Positions 1 through 7,636 of a stretch of DNA of 64,000 nucleotides are shown here, one piece after another. The stretch spans positions 61,168-125,167 of the forward strand of contig NZ_AXVK01000028.1 in the NCBI RefSeq assembly GCF_000482485.1, given 5' to 3'. Under the pieces are notes generated by a model, which was given only the letters and a program-made list of their open reading frames with translations, was not told where the DNA came from and made no database searches. Source of the DNA: Paucisalibacillus globulus DSM 18846. GTDB taxonomy: Bacteria > Bacillota > Bacilli > Bacillales > Amphibacillaceae. Made by a program: the position numbers and the translations under genes. The number at the start of each line of letters is the position of its first letter. The stretch's first letter is position 1.

Positions 1-344
1 AAATAACTTCCTTTATCTTGTAAAAAATGCTCATTAGAAAACATTAAGATATCGTAACCAAGTAATCCTATATTTCGCTTAAAAGTAGAAATAACTTCAT
101 TGAAATATGGATGTGTCATATCAACATTTATCTTACCGGCGTAAATAAGACCAATAAGATTTGATTTTTTTGTTGCTAGGGACCTGGCTGAAAAGTTAGG
201 TGCATAGCCCATTTCATCAATAACTGTCATCACTTTATTCTTCGTTTGCTCACTTACCCCATTATAATTATTGATTACTTTGGAAACTGTTCCTTGAGAG
301 ACTCCTGCCATTTTTGCAATATCTTTTATCGTTAAACCCATCAT
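1..344 (-). CDS. LacI-family transcriptional regulator (5' part only, runs off left edge)
   Basis: The reverse strand reads MMGLTIKDIAKMAGVSQGTV and continues as a typical LacI N-terminus: a helix-turn-helix (about residues 5-25), a hinge region (YAPNFSARSLATKKS) and the start of the periplasmic-binding-protein-like effector domain (LIGLIYAGKI). The remainder lies outside the window. Two ATG codons (344 and 341) are possible starts, and the ribosome site is weak. It follows two sugar ABC permease genes on the same strand, so it is probably the local regulator of this sugar locus. LacI-like operator palindromes near 4287 and 4471 are candidate targets. The effector cannot be told from the fragment. 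Confidence 0.85.
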   Translation of the reverse strand, partial: MMGLTIKDIAKMAGVSQGTVSKVINNYNGVSEQTKNKVMTVIDEMGYAPNFSARSLATKKSNLIGLIYAGKINVDMTHPYFNEVISTFKRNIGLLGYDILMFSNEHFLQDKGSY

Positions 345-433
345 GTTAAGTATCTAATCCCTTCTAAAGATCTTTCCTACTACTAGATTACTAAGAGTCC
401 TAGCGTGAAACAATAGCCAGGCAGGAAAAATTA

Positions 434-1282
434 TTATTTTACAGACCCTTCCGTAATACTAGAGATAAATAATCGGTTAAATAATAAGAAAACAATTAAT
501 AATGGAACCGTAGCCCAGAATACCCCGGATAAAATCATACCGAAATCAATGTTATTTGTATTACTCAACTGTGCCAATGCCACCTGAATTGTATACGTTT
601 CTGGGTCTCTTAAAATAGTAAACTGCCATAGAAATTCTCCCCAAACCGCAGTAAAGACAATAATTCCAAGTGTTGCAAAGGCTGGTAAAATAATAGGTAA
701 AACAATTCTCCAATAGATTCTGAGGTTCGAACATCCGTCTAATTTCGCGGCTTCGATTAATTCATCCGGAACTGCTCCCGAAATATATTGTCGCATCAGA
801 AATATCCCTAAAGGATTTAAAAAGAATAAAATCATTACCCCTGGCAATGTATCAAGCAAATTTGCATTAGCAATTAAGAAATACTGGGGAATTAACCCTA
901 GTTGCGGCGGTATAATCATCGTGACGAGAATCGCTACAAATAGAAAGTTTTTACCCGGAAATTTAAACTTCGCAAAAGCAAAACCTGCTAATGAACTAAT
1001 AAACAGTACTACAATCGTCACCACAGCACATAGTACAAATGAGTTCCACATCCCACCAAAGAAATCAATTTCATTTAGTACCTTTTTAAAGTTTTCAATC
1101 AACATATTTCCCGGTGTAAGGGTTGGCGGAATAGAGTTGTACGCGGCACTTGGCCGTGTTGCCATCACAAACATCCAATAGAATGGGAAAAGAGAAAGAA
1201 TAGAAGTGATAAATAAAAATACATAAACGAAAATTCTTCCTATGGATATTTTTTTCCTGTTTTTTCGGATTGTATCACTCAT
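434..1282 (-). CDS. Carbohydrate ABC transporter permease, MalG type
   Basis: This is a 282-residue integral membrane protein with about six hydrophobic segments. It carries the permease EAA loop near residues 177-200 (EAAKLDGCSNL followed by WRIVLPIILP), which contacts the ATPase in the cytoplasm. Length and motif fit the MalG/CUT1 family of sugar importers. It overlaps the upstream MalF-type gene by 4 bp, so the two are translationally coupled and presumably form a heterodimeric channel. No ATPase gene is in the window. CUT1 systems of Firmicutes often share a general MsmX-type ATPase encoded elsewhere. Substrate is not determinable directly, but the GH4 glycosidase nearby suggests a beta-glucoside or related oligosaccharide. 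Confidence 0.93.
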   Translation of the reverse strand: MSDTIRKNRKKISIGRIFVYVFLFITSILSLFPFYWMFVMATRPSAAYNSIPPTLTPGNMLIENFKKVLNEIDFFGGMWNSFVLCAVVTIVVLFISSLAGFAFAKFKFPGKNFLFVAILVTMIIPPQLGLIPQYFLIANANLLDTLPGVMILFFLNPLGIFLMRQYISGAVPDELIEAAKLDGCSNLRIYWRIVLPIILPAFATLGIIVFTAVWGEFLWQFTILRDPETYTIQVALAQLSNTNNIDFGMILSGVFWATVPLLIVFLLFNRLFISSITEGSVK

Positions 1283-2232
1283 TTCTTCACCCTCCTCTTC
1301 TTCCTTCCTAAGCCTTGTGTTAATCGTAAATTAATCAAGGCAAAGATAGTGATGATTACCAATAGAATAATCGCTGTTGCAGAAGCTGTTCCAAATGACT
1401 GTAATCGGAAGGCATCACGGTATAAGTACATAACAATCGTCATCGCTTCATCCCTTGTAAAAGCATCAGCTCCTAGGAATACAGTAGGTTCCGAGAACAA
1501 TTGCATCGCACCAACTGTGGATGTAAATACAGTAAGAATGATAAATGGCTTCATCATCGGAATCGTAATATACCACAATTGTTGTGCCTTATTAGCTCCA
1601 TCAACGGTAGCCGCTTCATAGAGATCATTCGGGATACTTTGAATACCTGCTAGATAGATAATCGTGTTATATCCTACCCATCGCCAAAATACCATCAGTG
1701 AAATGGCAATTTTCGTACCCCATTCAGAAGCTGCCCAAGCGATTGGATCAAGTCCAAAGAAATGAGTTAACACATAGTTAGCAAGTGATGATTCATGATT
1801 ACTGAATAACACACTAAATATTAGAGCAACAGCAACCATAGAAGTTAAATAAGGCATAAATATAGTTACCCGAAAGTAACTTTTAAACTTCAGAAAAGCC
1901 ATATTGAGTAAATAAGCAAGAATAAGACCAACAACCAACTGTGGAGCAGTCCCCATAATCCCCATAATAATCGTATTGTAAACCGATTTCCAAAATAATG
2001 GATCAGTTAGCACTAGCTCAAAGTTTGCTAGCCCATTAAATGTCATCGGGCTTAAGCCATTCCATTTTTGGAAAGCTAGATAAATACTAAAAAGCGCAGG
2101 ATACAGGCCAATTAGTGCAAAAATTATAAAGAAAGGCGCTATATATAAATAACCTGAAATCATGTCCTTTTTTTCTTCAGACCTAAATTTCCTCTTTTTA
2201 AATATAGATACTTTCTTACTACTAGCATTCAT
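1279..2232 (-). CDS. Carbohydrate ABC transporter permease, MalF type
   Basis: This is the partner permease, with about six membrane spans and an EAA loop (YEAATVDGANKAQQLWYITIPMM) typical of CUT1 transporters. I place the start at the ATG giving MNASSKKVSIF, because AGAGGCGAG lies just upstream. An in-frame start 51 bp further up has no comparable site. The gene is followed directly by the MalG-type gene. It is separated from the binding-protein gene by about 630 bp holding a minisatellite element, so expression of permeases and binding protein may be uncoupled. Confidence 0.92.
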   Translation of the reverse strand: MNASSKKVSIFKKRKFRSEEKKDMISGYLYIAPFFIIFALIGLYPALFSIYLAFQKWNGLSPMTFNGLANFELVLTDPLFWKSVYNTIIMGIMGTAPQLVVGLILAYLLNMAFLKFKSYFRVTIFMPYLTSMVAVALIFSVLFSNHESSLANYVLTHFFGLDPIAWAASEWGTKIAISLMVFWRWVGYNTIIYLAGIQSIPNDLYEAATVDGANKAQQLWYITIPMMKPFIILTVFTSTVGAMQLFSEPTVFLGADAFTRDEAMTIVMYLYRDAFRLQSFGTASATAIILLVIITIFALINLRLTQGLGRKKRRVKK

Positions 2233-2451
2233 TTTCTCGCCTCTTTTCCATTTGGAAGTGGTATGGCGCACCAAAGTGCCCATATCCTATGTAGTTTCCT
2301 CCATAAACATAATGGAAACACCATTCATATGTAAGGTGGTCAGCTTCCTTTTTCAATCCTTTTTCTGTTGCTAAAGTTTTGTAAAAGAAAGCCAACCTTA
2401 TTATTCCAGTCTTTAATCTAGACTGTGTACGTGCAGTTTCTGTTTGTGATG

Positions 2452-2826
2452 TTGATGGAAAGTGTGCGGTAACTTAAGTCCTGCTAACTGGAGCATGAGC
2501 CCAATTCGGGAAAACTTGAGCCCTTCTATCCAAAGCATGTGCCCAATCAAGGAAAACATGAGCCCTGGCAACCGGAGCATGCGCCCGACTCAGGGAAACT
2601 TGAGCCCTTCTAACCAAAGCATGTGCCCAATCAAGGAAAACATGAGCCCTGGCAACCGGAGCATGCGCCCGACTCAGGGAAACTTGAGCCCTTCTAACCA
2701 AAGCATGTGCCCAATCAAGGAAAACATGAGCCCTGGCAACCGGAGCATGCGCCCGACTCAGGGAAACTTGAGCCCTGCCAACCGGAGCATGTAGCCTGAT
2801 CAAGAAACTACCGCACAGTCTATAAT
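2452..2826. repeat. Minisatellite element: 42-bp/84-bp tandem repeats bounded by inverted TGTGCGGTA ends
   Basis: The core consists of 42-bp units in two alternating variants (84-bp higher-order period). Each unit contains a GCATGxGCCC box and a TGAGCCC box about 21 bp apart. The left boundary reads GTGTGCGGTAACT (about 2462) and the right boundary reads CTACCGCACAGTCTATAA (about 2806-2823), which are inverted relative to each other. A shorter copy with the same ends lies at 48651-48771. Because 42 is a multiple of three, long open frames appear on both strands, but they have no ribosome site and simple repeat composition, so I do not treat them as genes. The element sits between the binding-protein and permease genes. 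Function is unknown. Confidence 0.85.
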
Positions 2827-2858
2827 AAAATGTGTATTCATTATAGAAGTTTACTAGA

Positions 2859-4157
2859 TTAACGCTTCATTAAATCTTCCGCACGTTTCACAGCTTCTTC
2901 CCATTCTTTTTCTGGATCCGCACCATTGTTTTGAACATTTTTCAGTGCATTTAATATTTCATTATGGATTGGGAAGTATTTTTCACCTTTATATCCGATA
3001 CCAGCAATATCTTGTGCAGCTTCTGCAAATACTGGTGCCGATGCTTGACCACCGAAGAATTCATCTTCATTTGTCTTGAACGCATCCATGTCATATACAG
3101 ACTCAGCAGAAGGGAATAATCCGTGGCTTTGGAATGATACTAATTGATTATCTGGTGTTACAAGCCACTCAATAAAGTCATAAGCCTCTTGTGCATTTTT
3201 TGTTTCACTTGGTATAGCGATGTAAGATCCACCCCAGTTAGCAGCAAACTCTGTTGGCAATGTAGCTACTCTCCACTTACCTACTGCCTCAGGAGCGTTT
3301 CCTTCCATCCAACCTTTTAACCAACCTGCACCTAGTTCTGCAGCAAACTCACCCTTGTTCACAGCATTAGCCCACTCTGGACTCCACATTTCATATTTAC
3401 CTACTAATCCTAAATCATTCAGGTGAACTGCATAATCATATGCTTTTTTCACTTCACTGTCTGCTCCAAGATTTAATTCATTATCAGGTGTCAAATACGC
3501 CGTTTCTGCTGCATCTAAATATGCTCTAAATGCCATTTCAATACTATCAACAAAAGGCATACCCGTTTTCTCTTTCACTTGTATTCCAGCTTCTTCAAAT
3601 GCTTTTGGCGAATTAATTAGTGCTGCAACCTCTTCTGGTTCTGTTGGAAGTCCTGCTTGCTCAAACAAATCTATACGATAATATAATGCTTTAGGACCGA
3701 TATCCGTTGGAAGTCCGAACAAGAAATCACCATCTGCATTTTCTCCACTTTCCCATTTCCAACCTAGATATTGATCCTTCACATCGTTTGCACCAAGATC
3801 ATATAAATTCTCAAAACGGTCTTGCGCAACCTTGAAACGGTCAAATTGGTCAATTTCAAGCATAGCTATATCCGGTGCACCACTTCCAGCCGATAAAGAA
3901 GTGAAAAGTGCATCATGATGGTCTGCCGTTTCAGATGATTTAACTTTAATTTTAATATTTGGATTTTCCTTCTCATATTCCTTGGCTAACTCTTCATAGT
4001 TTGTTGCCCCAAATGTCCAGAAGTCTAATGTAATCTCTTTATCCCCACTAGCATTTGAATCACTTGAATTTTCATCATCATTTCCACTACAAGCAGCTAA
4101 AGATAGCGCAAGTAATGAAGTTATTCCAAGAACAGCAAGTTTTTTCATTCTCTTCAC
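2859..4157 (-). CDS. Sugar ABC transporter substrate-binding lipoprotein (family 1)
   Basis: The 432-residue protein starts with a lysine-rich signal peptide and a lipobox (LALSLAACSG; Cys at about residue 23). A Ser/Asp/Asn-rich linker and an extracellular binding domain with typical SBP_bac_1 segments follow (DFWTFGATNYEELAKEYEKE; GAGWLKGWMEG). It would be tethered outside the membrane and deliver sugar to the permeases encoded downstream. The start is the GTG after GGGGGC; an ATG three codons later is an alternative. The promoter region upstream holds LacI-like operators and a cre-like site. The ligand is unknown. Confidence 0.93.
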   Translation of the reverse strand: MKRMKKLAVLGITSLLALSLAACSGNDDENSSDSNASGDKEITLDFWTFGATNYEELAKEYEKENPNIKIKVKSSETADHHDALFTSLSAGSGAPDIAMLEIDQFDRFKVAQDRFENLYDLGANDVKDQYLGWKWESGENADGDFLFGLPTDIGPKALYYRIDLFEQAGLPTEPEEVAALINSPKAFEEAGIQVKEKTGMPFVDSIEMAFRAYLDAAETAYLTPDNELNLGADSEVKKAYDYAVHLNDLGLVGKYEMWSPEWANAVNKGEFAAELGAGWLKGWMEGNAPEAVGKWRVATLPTEFAANWGGSYIAIPSETKNAQEAYDFIEWLVTPDNQLVSFQSHGLFPSAESVYDMDAFKTNEDEFFGGQASAPVFAEAAQDIAGIGYKGEKYFPIHNEILNALKNVQNNGADPEKEWEEAVKRAEDLMKR

Positions 4158-4281
4158 GTTAATGCCCCCAATACATTTTTTATTGTTTTATTCAATGTGA
4201 CTTCGCGTTACACCTTGATGTTTTAAACAAATTAATACAGTTCAATAAACACCTCCTAGTATGTATAGTTACGTTTAAATG

Positions 4282-4293
4282 GAAACCGGTTTC
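4282..4293. promoter_or_regulatory. LacI-type operator palindrome GAAACCGGTTTC
   Basis: This perfect 12-bp palindrome with a central CG lies in the leader of the binding-protein gene. It has the form of sites bound by LacI-family repressors. The partial LacI gene at the left edge is the obvious candidate regulator (inference). Confidence 0.5.
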
Positions 4294-4305
4294 TAAAATT
4301 AACGT

Positions 4306-4321
4306 AAGAAATCGCTTACAT
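4306..4321 (-). promoter_or_regulatory. cre-like catabolite-repression site
   Basis: The reverse strand reads ATGTAAGCGATTTCTT. It is close to the CcpA cre consensus (WTGAAARCGYTTWCW), with mismatches in the right half-site. It lies upstream of the sugar-binding protein gene. Confidence 0.4.
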
Positions 4322-4464
4322 TTTCATTTTAATCCTCATAAAAGTAAAAATCAATACAATCTTTTAAATAATTTACAAATATTTTATCATTACTTATGAT
4401 AGGAAACATGTTAAATATAGCTAACACCGCATAAATCAAGGGTTTTACAAGCATCAGCAGTCTC

Positions 4465-4478
4465 AGAAACCGTTTTCT
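4465..4478. promoter_or_regulatory. Second LacI-type operator, AGAAACCGTTTTCT
   Basis: This near-perfect palindrome is related to the one at 4282-4293 and lies 180 bp further upstream of the binding-protein gene. Paired sites would allow looping by a tetrameric or dimer-of-dimers regulator (inference). Confidence 0.45.
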
Positions 4479-4495
4479 ATAATGTAAATAAAAAT

Positions 4496-4537
4496 GCTCC
4501 ACGGGGACAGGTACCTTGGCTTATTAAGCCAAGGTAC
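4496..4537. repeat. Palindromic repeat, left part, interrupted by the IS element
   Basis: GCTCCACGGGGACAGGTACC begins a copy of the dispersed ~53-bp palindrome. Its right arm resumes at 6013 after the insertion sequence. Joining 4496-4537 to 6016-6030 restores a full palindrome. Confidence 0.85.
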
Positions 4538-4591
4538 TATAGTGCACCCCAAAAGTTAGAGTGAAAAAACTAACTTTTGGGGTGTTTTAAT

Positions 4592-5155
4592 ATGGCAAAA
4601 AAATATAGTGCTAATTTAAAGATGAAAGTAGTTAAAGAGTATCAAGAGGGGCATCTTGGAATTAGACCGTTAGCTAAAAAACATGGTATAAAATCTAAGT
4701 CAGCTGTAGAGAGATGGATAAAAGCATATAAGAAATTCGGTACTGAAGGTCTAATGGATAAAAAACATCCAGAAATTTATCCTGTTCAATTTAAACTGGA
4801 TGTATTAAGATTTATAGATAGAACAGGTTCTTCAGAGACCGAGGCAGCCCTTCATTTTGGGATGACTAATCTTACTGCCATTTCCTCATGGAAGAAGGAT
4901 TTTTATGAGGGTGGTATTGGAGTCCCGAAGAAACCGAAAGGACGGCCACCTATGACTGGAAAAGGAAAAGCGAAGTCAGTAAAACAAGAAAAAGCGGTGT
5001 CTCGTGAGGAACAATTAGAACGTGAAAATGAACTTCTTCGATTAGAAATTGCGTATTTAAAAAAGTTAAAAGCTTTTCAGGAGAACCCGGATGCCTATCT
5101 CGAAAAGCACAAACAGCAATGGCATTCGAACTCAAAGAAGAAGGATTCAAATTAA
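4592..5155 (+). CDS. IS3-family transposase OrfA (helix-turn-helix protein)
   Basis: The 187-residue protein starts MAKKYSANLKMKVVKEYQEG. It contains two helix-turn-helix repeats (about 1-60 and 62-115) and a C-terminal leucine-zipper-like segment (REEQLERENELLRLEIAYLK), as is typical of IS150-type OrfA. I chose this ATG because GGGGTG precedes it; the further upstream start lies inside the hairpin. A slippery heptamer A AAA AAG at 5059-5065, in the right frame, would allow -1 frameshifting into orfB to make the OrfAB transposase. The -1 frame is open from the heptamer into orfB. Confidence 0.92.
   Translation: MAKKYSANLKMKVVKEYQEGHLGIRPLAKKHGIKSKSAVERWIKAYKKFGTEGLMDKKHPEIYPVQFKLDVLRFIDRTGSSETEAALHFGMTNLTAISSWKKDFYEGGIGVPKKPKGRPPMTGKGKAKSVKQEKAVSREEQLERENELLRLEIAYLKKLKAFQENPDAYLEKHKQQWHSNSKKKDSN
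5059..5065 (+). other. Programmed -1 frameshift heptamer A AAA AAG
   Basis: The heptamer is phased as A-AAA-AAG relative to orfA. After slippage the -1 frame reads VKSFSGEPGCLSRKAQTAM and joins orfB without a stop. This is the usual way IS3 elements make their full transposase. Confidence 0.75.
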
Positions 5156-5982
5156 AAGATGTACTAAACGTTGTCGGTATACCGGAAGCAACTTATCATT
5201 ATCATATTCAACAATTAAAGAAGGAAGATCCTGATAAGGAATGGAAAGAACTCATTTGTGAATTGTTTGAGGAACATGAAGGTAAATATGGATATCGCCG
5301 CATTTATCTACAATTAAGGGGCAAAGGCTATAAAATAAATCATAAGAAAGTACAACGAATTATGAGAGAGCTTGGCCTTAAATGTGTTAAATTCACACGA
5401 AGATCTCGAAAATATAGTTCTTACAAGGGCACAATTGGAAAGGTCGCAAAAAACCGAATTAACCGCCGATTCCATACACATGTACCCCATCAAAAATTAA
5501 CAACTGATATCACAGAATTTAAATGTTCAGATGGATTTAAATTATACTTAAACCCTATTATGGATATGTTTAATGGCGAGATTATTTCATTTGGTATAAG
5601 TAAAAGGCCCAATTTAGCACTGGTAATGAAACCACTCGAGGATGCCCTTGAAATCGTAAAGGACTCGAAGTTCAGAACTACTATCCACTCCGACCAAGGA
5701 TGGCACTACCAACACAACAAATGGGTAAAAACGCTTAAGAAAAATAAAGTCTTTCAAAGCATGTCCAGAAAAGGAAACTGTTTAGATAATTCACCAATGG
5801 AAAACTTTTTTGGTTTAATGAAGCAAGAGATGTATTATGGAGAAGCACGATGTACATTTGAAGAATTAAAAAACAAGATAGAAAGATATATAGTTTACTA
5901 TAATAACAAACGTATAAAGCAAAAGTTGGCAGGTATGAGTCCAATTCAATACCGACTACACACCAGCCAACTAGCTGCTTAA
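5119..5982 (+). CDS. IS3-family transposase OrfB, DDE catalytic part
   Basis: The 287-residue integrase-type domain has the acidic triad visible in TTDITEF, IHSDQGWHYQ and DNSPMENFFG, and the usual HTH_21 region (EEHEGKYGYRRIYLQL) before it. It overlaps orfA by 37 bp in the -1 frame and is probably expressed mainly as an OrfAB fusion by frameshifting at 5059-5065. Independent initiation at ATG 5119 is possible but lacks a good ribosome site. All catalytic residues are present and no stop interrupts the frame. Confidence 0.92.
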   Translation: MAFELKEEGFKLKDVLNVVGIPEATYHYHIQQLKKEDPDKEWKELICELFEEHEGKYGYRRIYLQLRGKGYKINHKKVQRIMRELGLKCVKFTRRSRKYSSYKGTIGKVAKNRINRRFHTHVPHQKLTTDITEFKCSDGFKLYLNPIMDMFNGEIISFGISKRPNLALVMKPLEDALEIVKDSKFRTTIHSDQGWHYQHNKWVKTLKKNKVFQSMSRKGNCLDNSPMENFFGLMKQEMYYGEARCTFEELKNKIERYIVYYNNKRIKQKLAGMSPIQYRLHTSQLAA

Positions 5983-6012
5983 TATAAACTCTAACTTTTG
6001 GGGGTCACATCA

Positions 6013-6030
6013 TACCTGTCCCCGTGGAGC
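6013..6030. repeat. Palindromic repeat, right part after the IS insertion
   Basis: TACCTGTCCCCGTGGAGC is the remaining arm of the palindrome begun at 4496. The first three bases duplicate 4535-4537. Confidence 0.85.
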
Positions 6031-6048
6031 TTGGAGCTACGGATTCTA

Positions 6049-7437
6049 TTATACTAATTCCCTAACAATCTCATCTTTTACTGTCACACCGGCTGCTTCC
6101 AATTCGGTAATTTTTTCTGCGAATTGTGGTAAATACTCCTTGTGCGCGATTAGTAACTCATCTAGAACTCGTTTTGCAGTTTCACCACTTGGAATTAATG
6201 GGTTGATGATAAATGCTTGAAGAGCTAGACCATAATCACCTGTTACAGCTGCTTCCTCTACAACAAGTTCCATATTCTTCATCACTTGTAACCAGCCTCT
6301 TTCTGCTGCTGGAAGTGTACCAAATGCAATTGGTCTAGCACCTGCTGCACCGATATACGCAGAAACCTCTACAACTGCATCCGCTGGAAGGTCAGGAACA
6401 GCACCATTGTTCTTTGTTGATACGACAATATGCGTATTTTTATTTGCATAAATAGATGCAATGGTTTCACATGCAGCATCTGAATAGTGAGCACCGCCAC
6501 GTTTCGATAATTGTTCTGGCTTGTGGTCCAGATTCGCATCTTTATAAAGCTCAAATAATTCTGCCTCTGTTTGTTTTACTTGTTGTGCACGAGTCCCAAC
6601 CTCTGGATCACGGTACTCCACAAGCATATGATTTAACATTTCTTCTTGACGGTAGTAGTAACGGTGGTATCCACAAGGAATCATATTCATTCTTTTTACT
6701 TGGTCAATAAAGAACGGAATATCATGGATATTTGCTGGAATACCTGCATTATTATCGTCACTATACATTTTTTCAATAATATCACCAGTTACATCATTAC
6801 CTTGTAAATCTTTTACACGATGCCAGTGGAAATGGTTGATTCCTGCGAATGAATATACGAGCTCATCCAGATTTTTACCGATTAGTTCAGGCTCTGCCAT
6901 CATCGCTCCAACCGGAACATTACATAGTCCAATAACTTTTTCCCATTTACCGTAACGGATTACAGCATCTGTTACCATACCAGCAGGGTTAGTGAAGTTA
7001 ATCAACCAAGCATTCGGGCTTAATTCCTTCATATCTTCCACAATATCTAAGATAACAGGAATTGTACGGAATGCTTTAAAGATACCGCCAGCACCATTCG
7101 TTTCTTGACCGACCATTCCATAAGATAAAGGAATACGTTCATCTTTAACACGTGCATCCAGTAAACCAACACGGAACTGAGTGGTTACGAAATCAGCGTC
7201 TTTTAACGCTTCTCTACGATCTAATGTTAAATGTACTTTTACATCATAAGGTGATGCATCCCACATTCTTTGGGCCATCTCACCAACAATTTCTAGTTTT
7301 TCTTTTCCAGCCTCTATATCAACAAGCCAAATTTCTCTAATCGGAAGTTCATCATATCGTTTAATAAAACCTTCCATAAGTTCAGGGGTATAACTACTTC
7401 CTCCACCAATGGTAACGATTTTAACACCTTTAGTCAT
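6049..7437 (-). CDS. licH: Family 4 glycosidase, probable 6-phospho-beta-glucosidase
   Basis: The 462-residue cytoplasmic enzyme has the GH4 hallmarks: an N-terminal NAD-binding motif (VTIGGGSSYTPE), a NFTNPAGM segment around residue 150, GLCNVPVG with the metal-binding Cys near 172, and GINHFHW with the metal-binding His near 202. GH4 enzymes use NAD+ and a divalent metal for a redox-elimination mechanism. The CNVP signature is characteristic of the 6-phospho-beta-glucosidase (LicH/BglT) branch. It is on the same strand as the ABC importer genes, now separated by an IS, and divergent from an RpiR regulator. The gene symbol is tentative because no PTS for beta-glucosides is present here. Confidence 0.88.
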   Translation of the reverse strand: MTKGVKIVTIGGGSSYTPELMEGFIKRYDELPIREIWLVDIEAGKEKLEIVGEMAQRMWDASPYDVKVHLTLDRREALKDADFVTTQFRVGLLDARVKDERIPLSYGMVGQETNGAGGIFKAFRTIPVILDIVEDMKELSPNAWLINFTNPAGMVTDAVIRYGKWEKVIGLCNVPVGAMMAEPELIGKNLDELVYSFAGINHFHWHRVKDLQGNDVTGDIIEKMYSDDNNAGIPANIHDIPFFIDQVKRMNMIPCGYHRYYYRQEEMLNHMLVEYRDPEVGTRAQQVKQTEAELFELYKDANLDHKPEQLSKRGGAHYSDAACETIASIYANKNTHIVVSTKNNGAVPDLPADAVVEVSAYIGAAGARPIAFGTLPAAERGWLQVMKNMELVVEEAAVTGDYGLALQAFIINPLIPSGETAKRVLDELLIAHKEYLPQFAEKITELEAAGVTVKDEIVRELV

Positions 7438-7553
7438 TCATTATTCCTCCCTAGTCTTGTATAAATAATATTTTTTTGTGTTTTCACAACTACGACCTTA
7501 TTATAGGACGGACAGAAATATAAACAATAGACTCGGAGGATTATCATTTGCAA

Positions 7554-7600
7554 TTTACAAATCCGTTTACAAATAACGCCTTTTTTTGTAAATATTTTTT
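7554..7600. promoter_or_regulatory. Candidate RpiR operator: repeated TTTACAAAT boxes
   Basis: Two TTTACAAAT boxes (7554-7562 and 7566-7574) are separated by CCG, and an inverted version (TTTGTAAAT) lies near 7587. They are in the intergenic region between the divergent GH4 and RpiR genes. Repeated boxes at this position fit autoregulation plus control of the glycosidase gene (inference). Confidence 0.5.
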
Positions 7601-7636
7601 ACAGCATTATGGTATAGTAGTTATGGGTGATTCGAT

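Larger units (their letters stand above)
4538..6012 (+). mobile_element. IS3-family (IS150-group-like) insertion sequence, complete
   Basis: The 1475-bp element has imperfect 25-bp terminal inverted repeats sharing the inner block CCCCAAAAGTTAGAGT (left about 4538-4562, right about 5988-6012). It carries overlapping orfA and orfB in the order and -1 frame relationship usual for IS3. It is flanked by a 3-bp direct repeat TAC (4535-4537 and 6013-6015), consistent with a target duplication. It landed inside the right arm of a dispersed palindrome. Near the left end, the terminal repeat pairs with an internal copy (4564-4581) to form a hairpin that includes the GGGG ribosome site of orfA. Both reading frames look intact, so the element may be active. 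Confidence 0.93.

Noticed and set aside
2462..2803. Open reading frames of ~110 codons on both strands in the minisatellite
   Set aside because: They exist because the repeat unit (42 bp) is a multiple of three. There is no ribosome site and the composition is purely repetitive, so coding is unlikely.
2452..2826. CRISPR array
   Set aside because: The units are contiguous variants with no unique spacers of constant length, and no cas genes are present.
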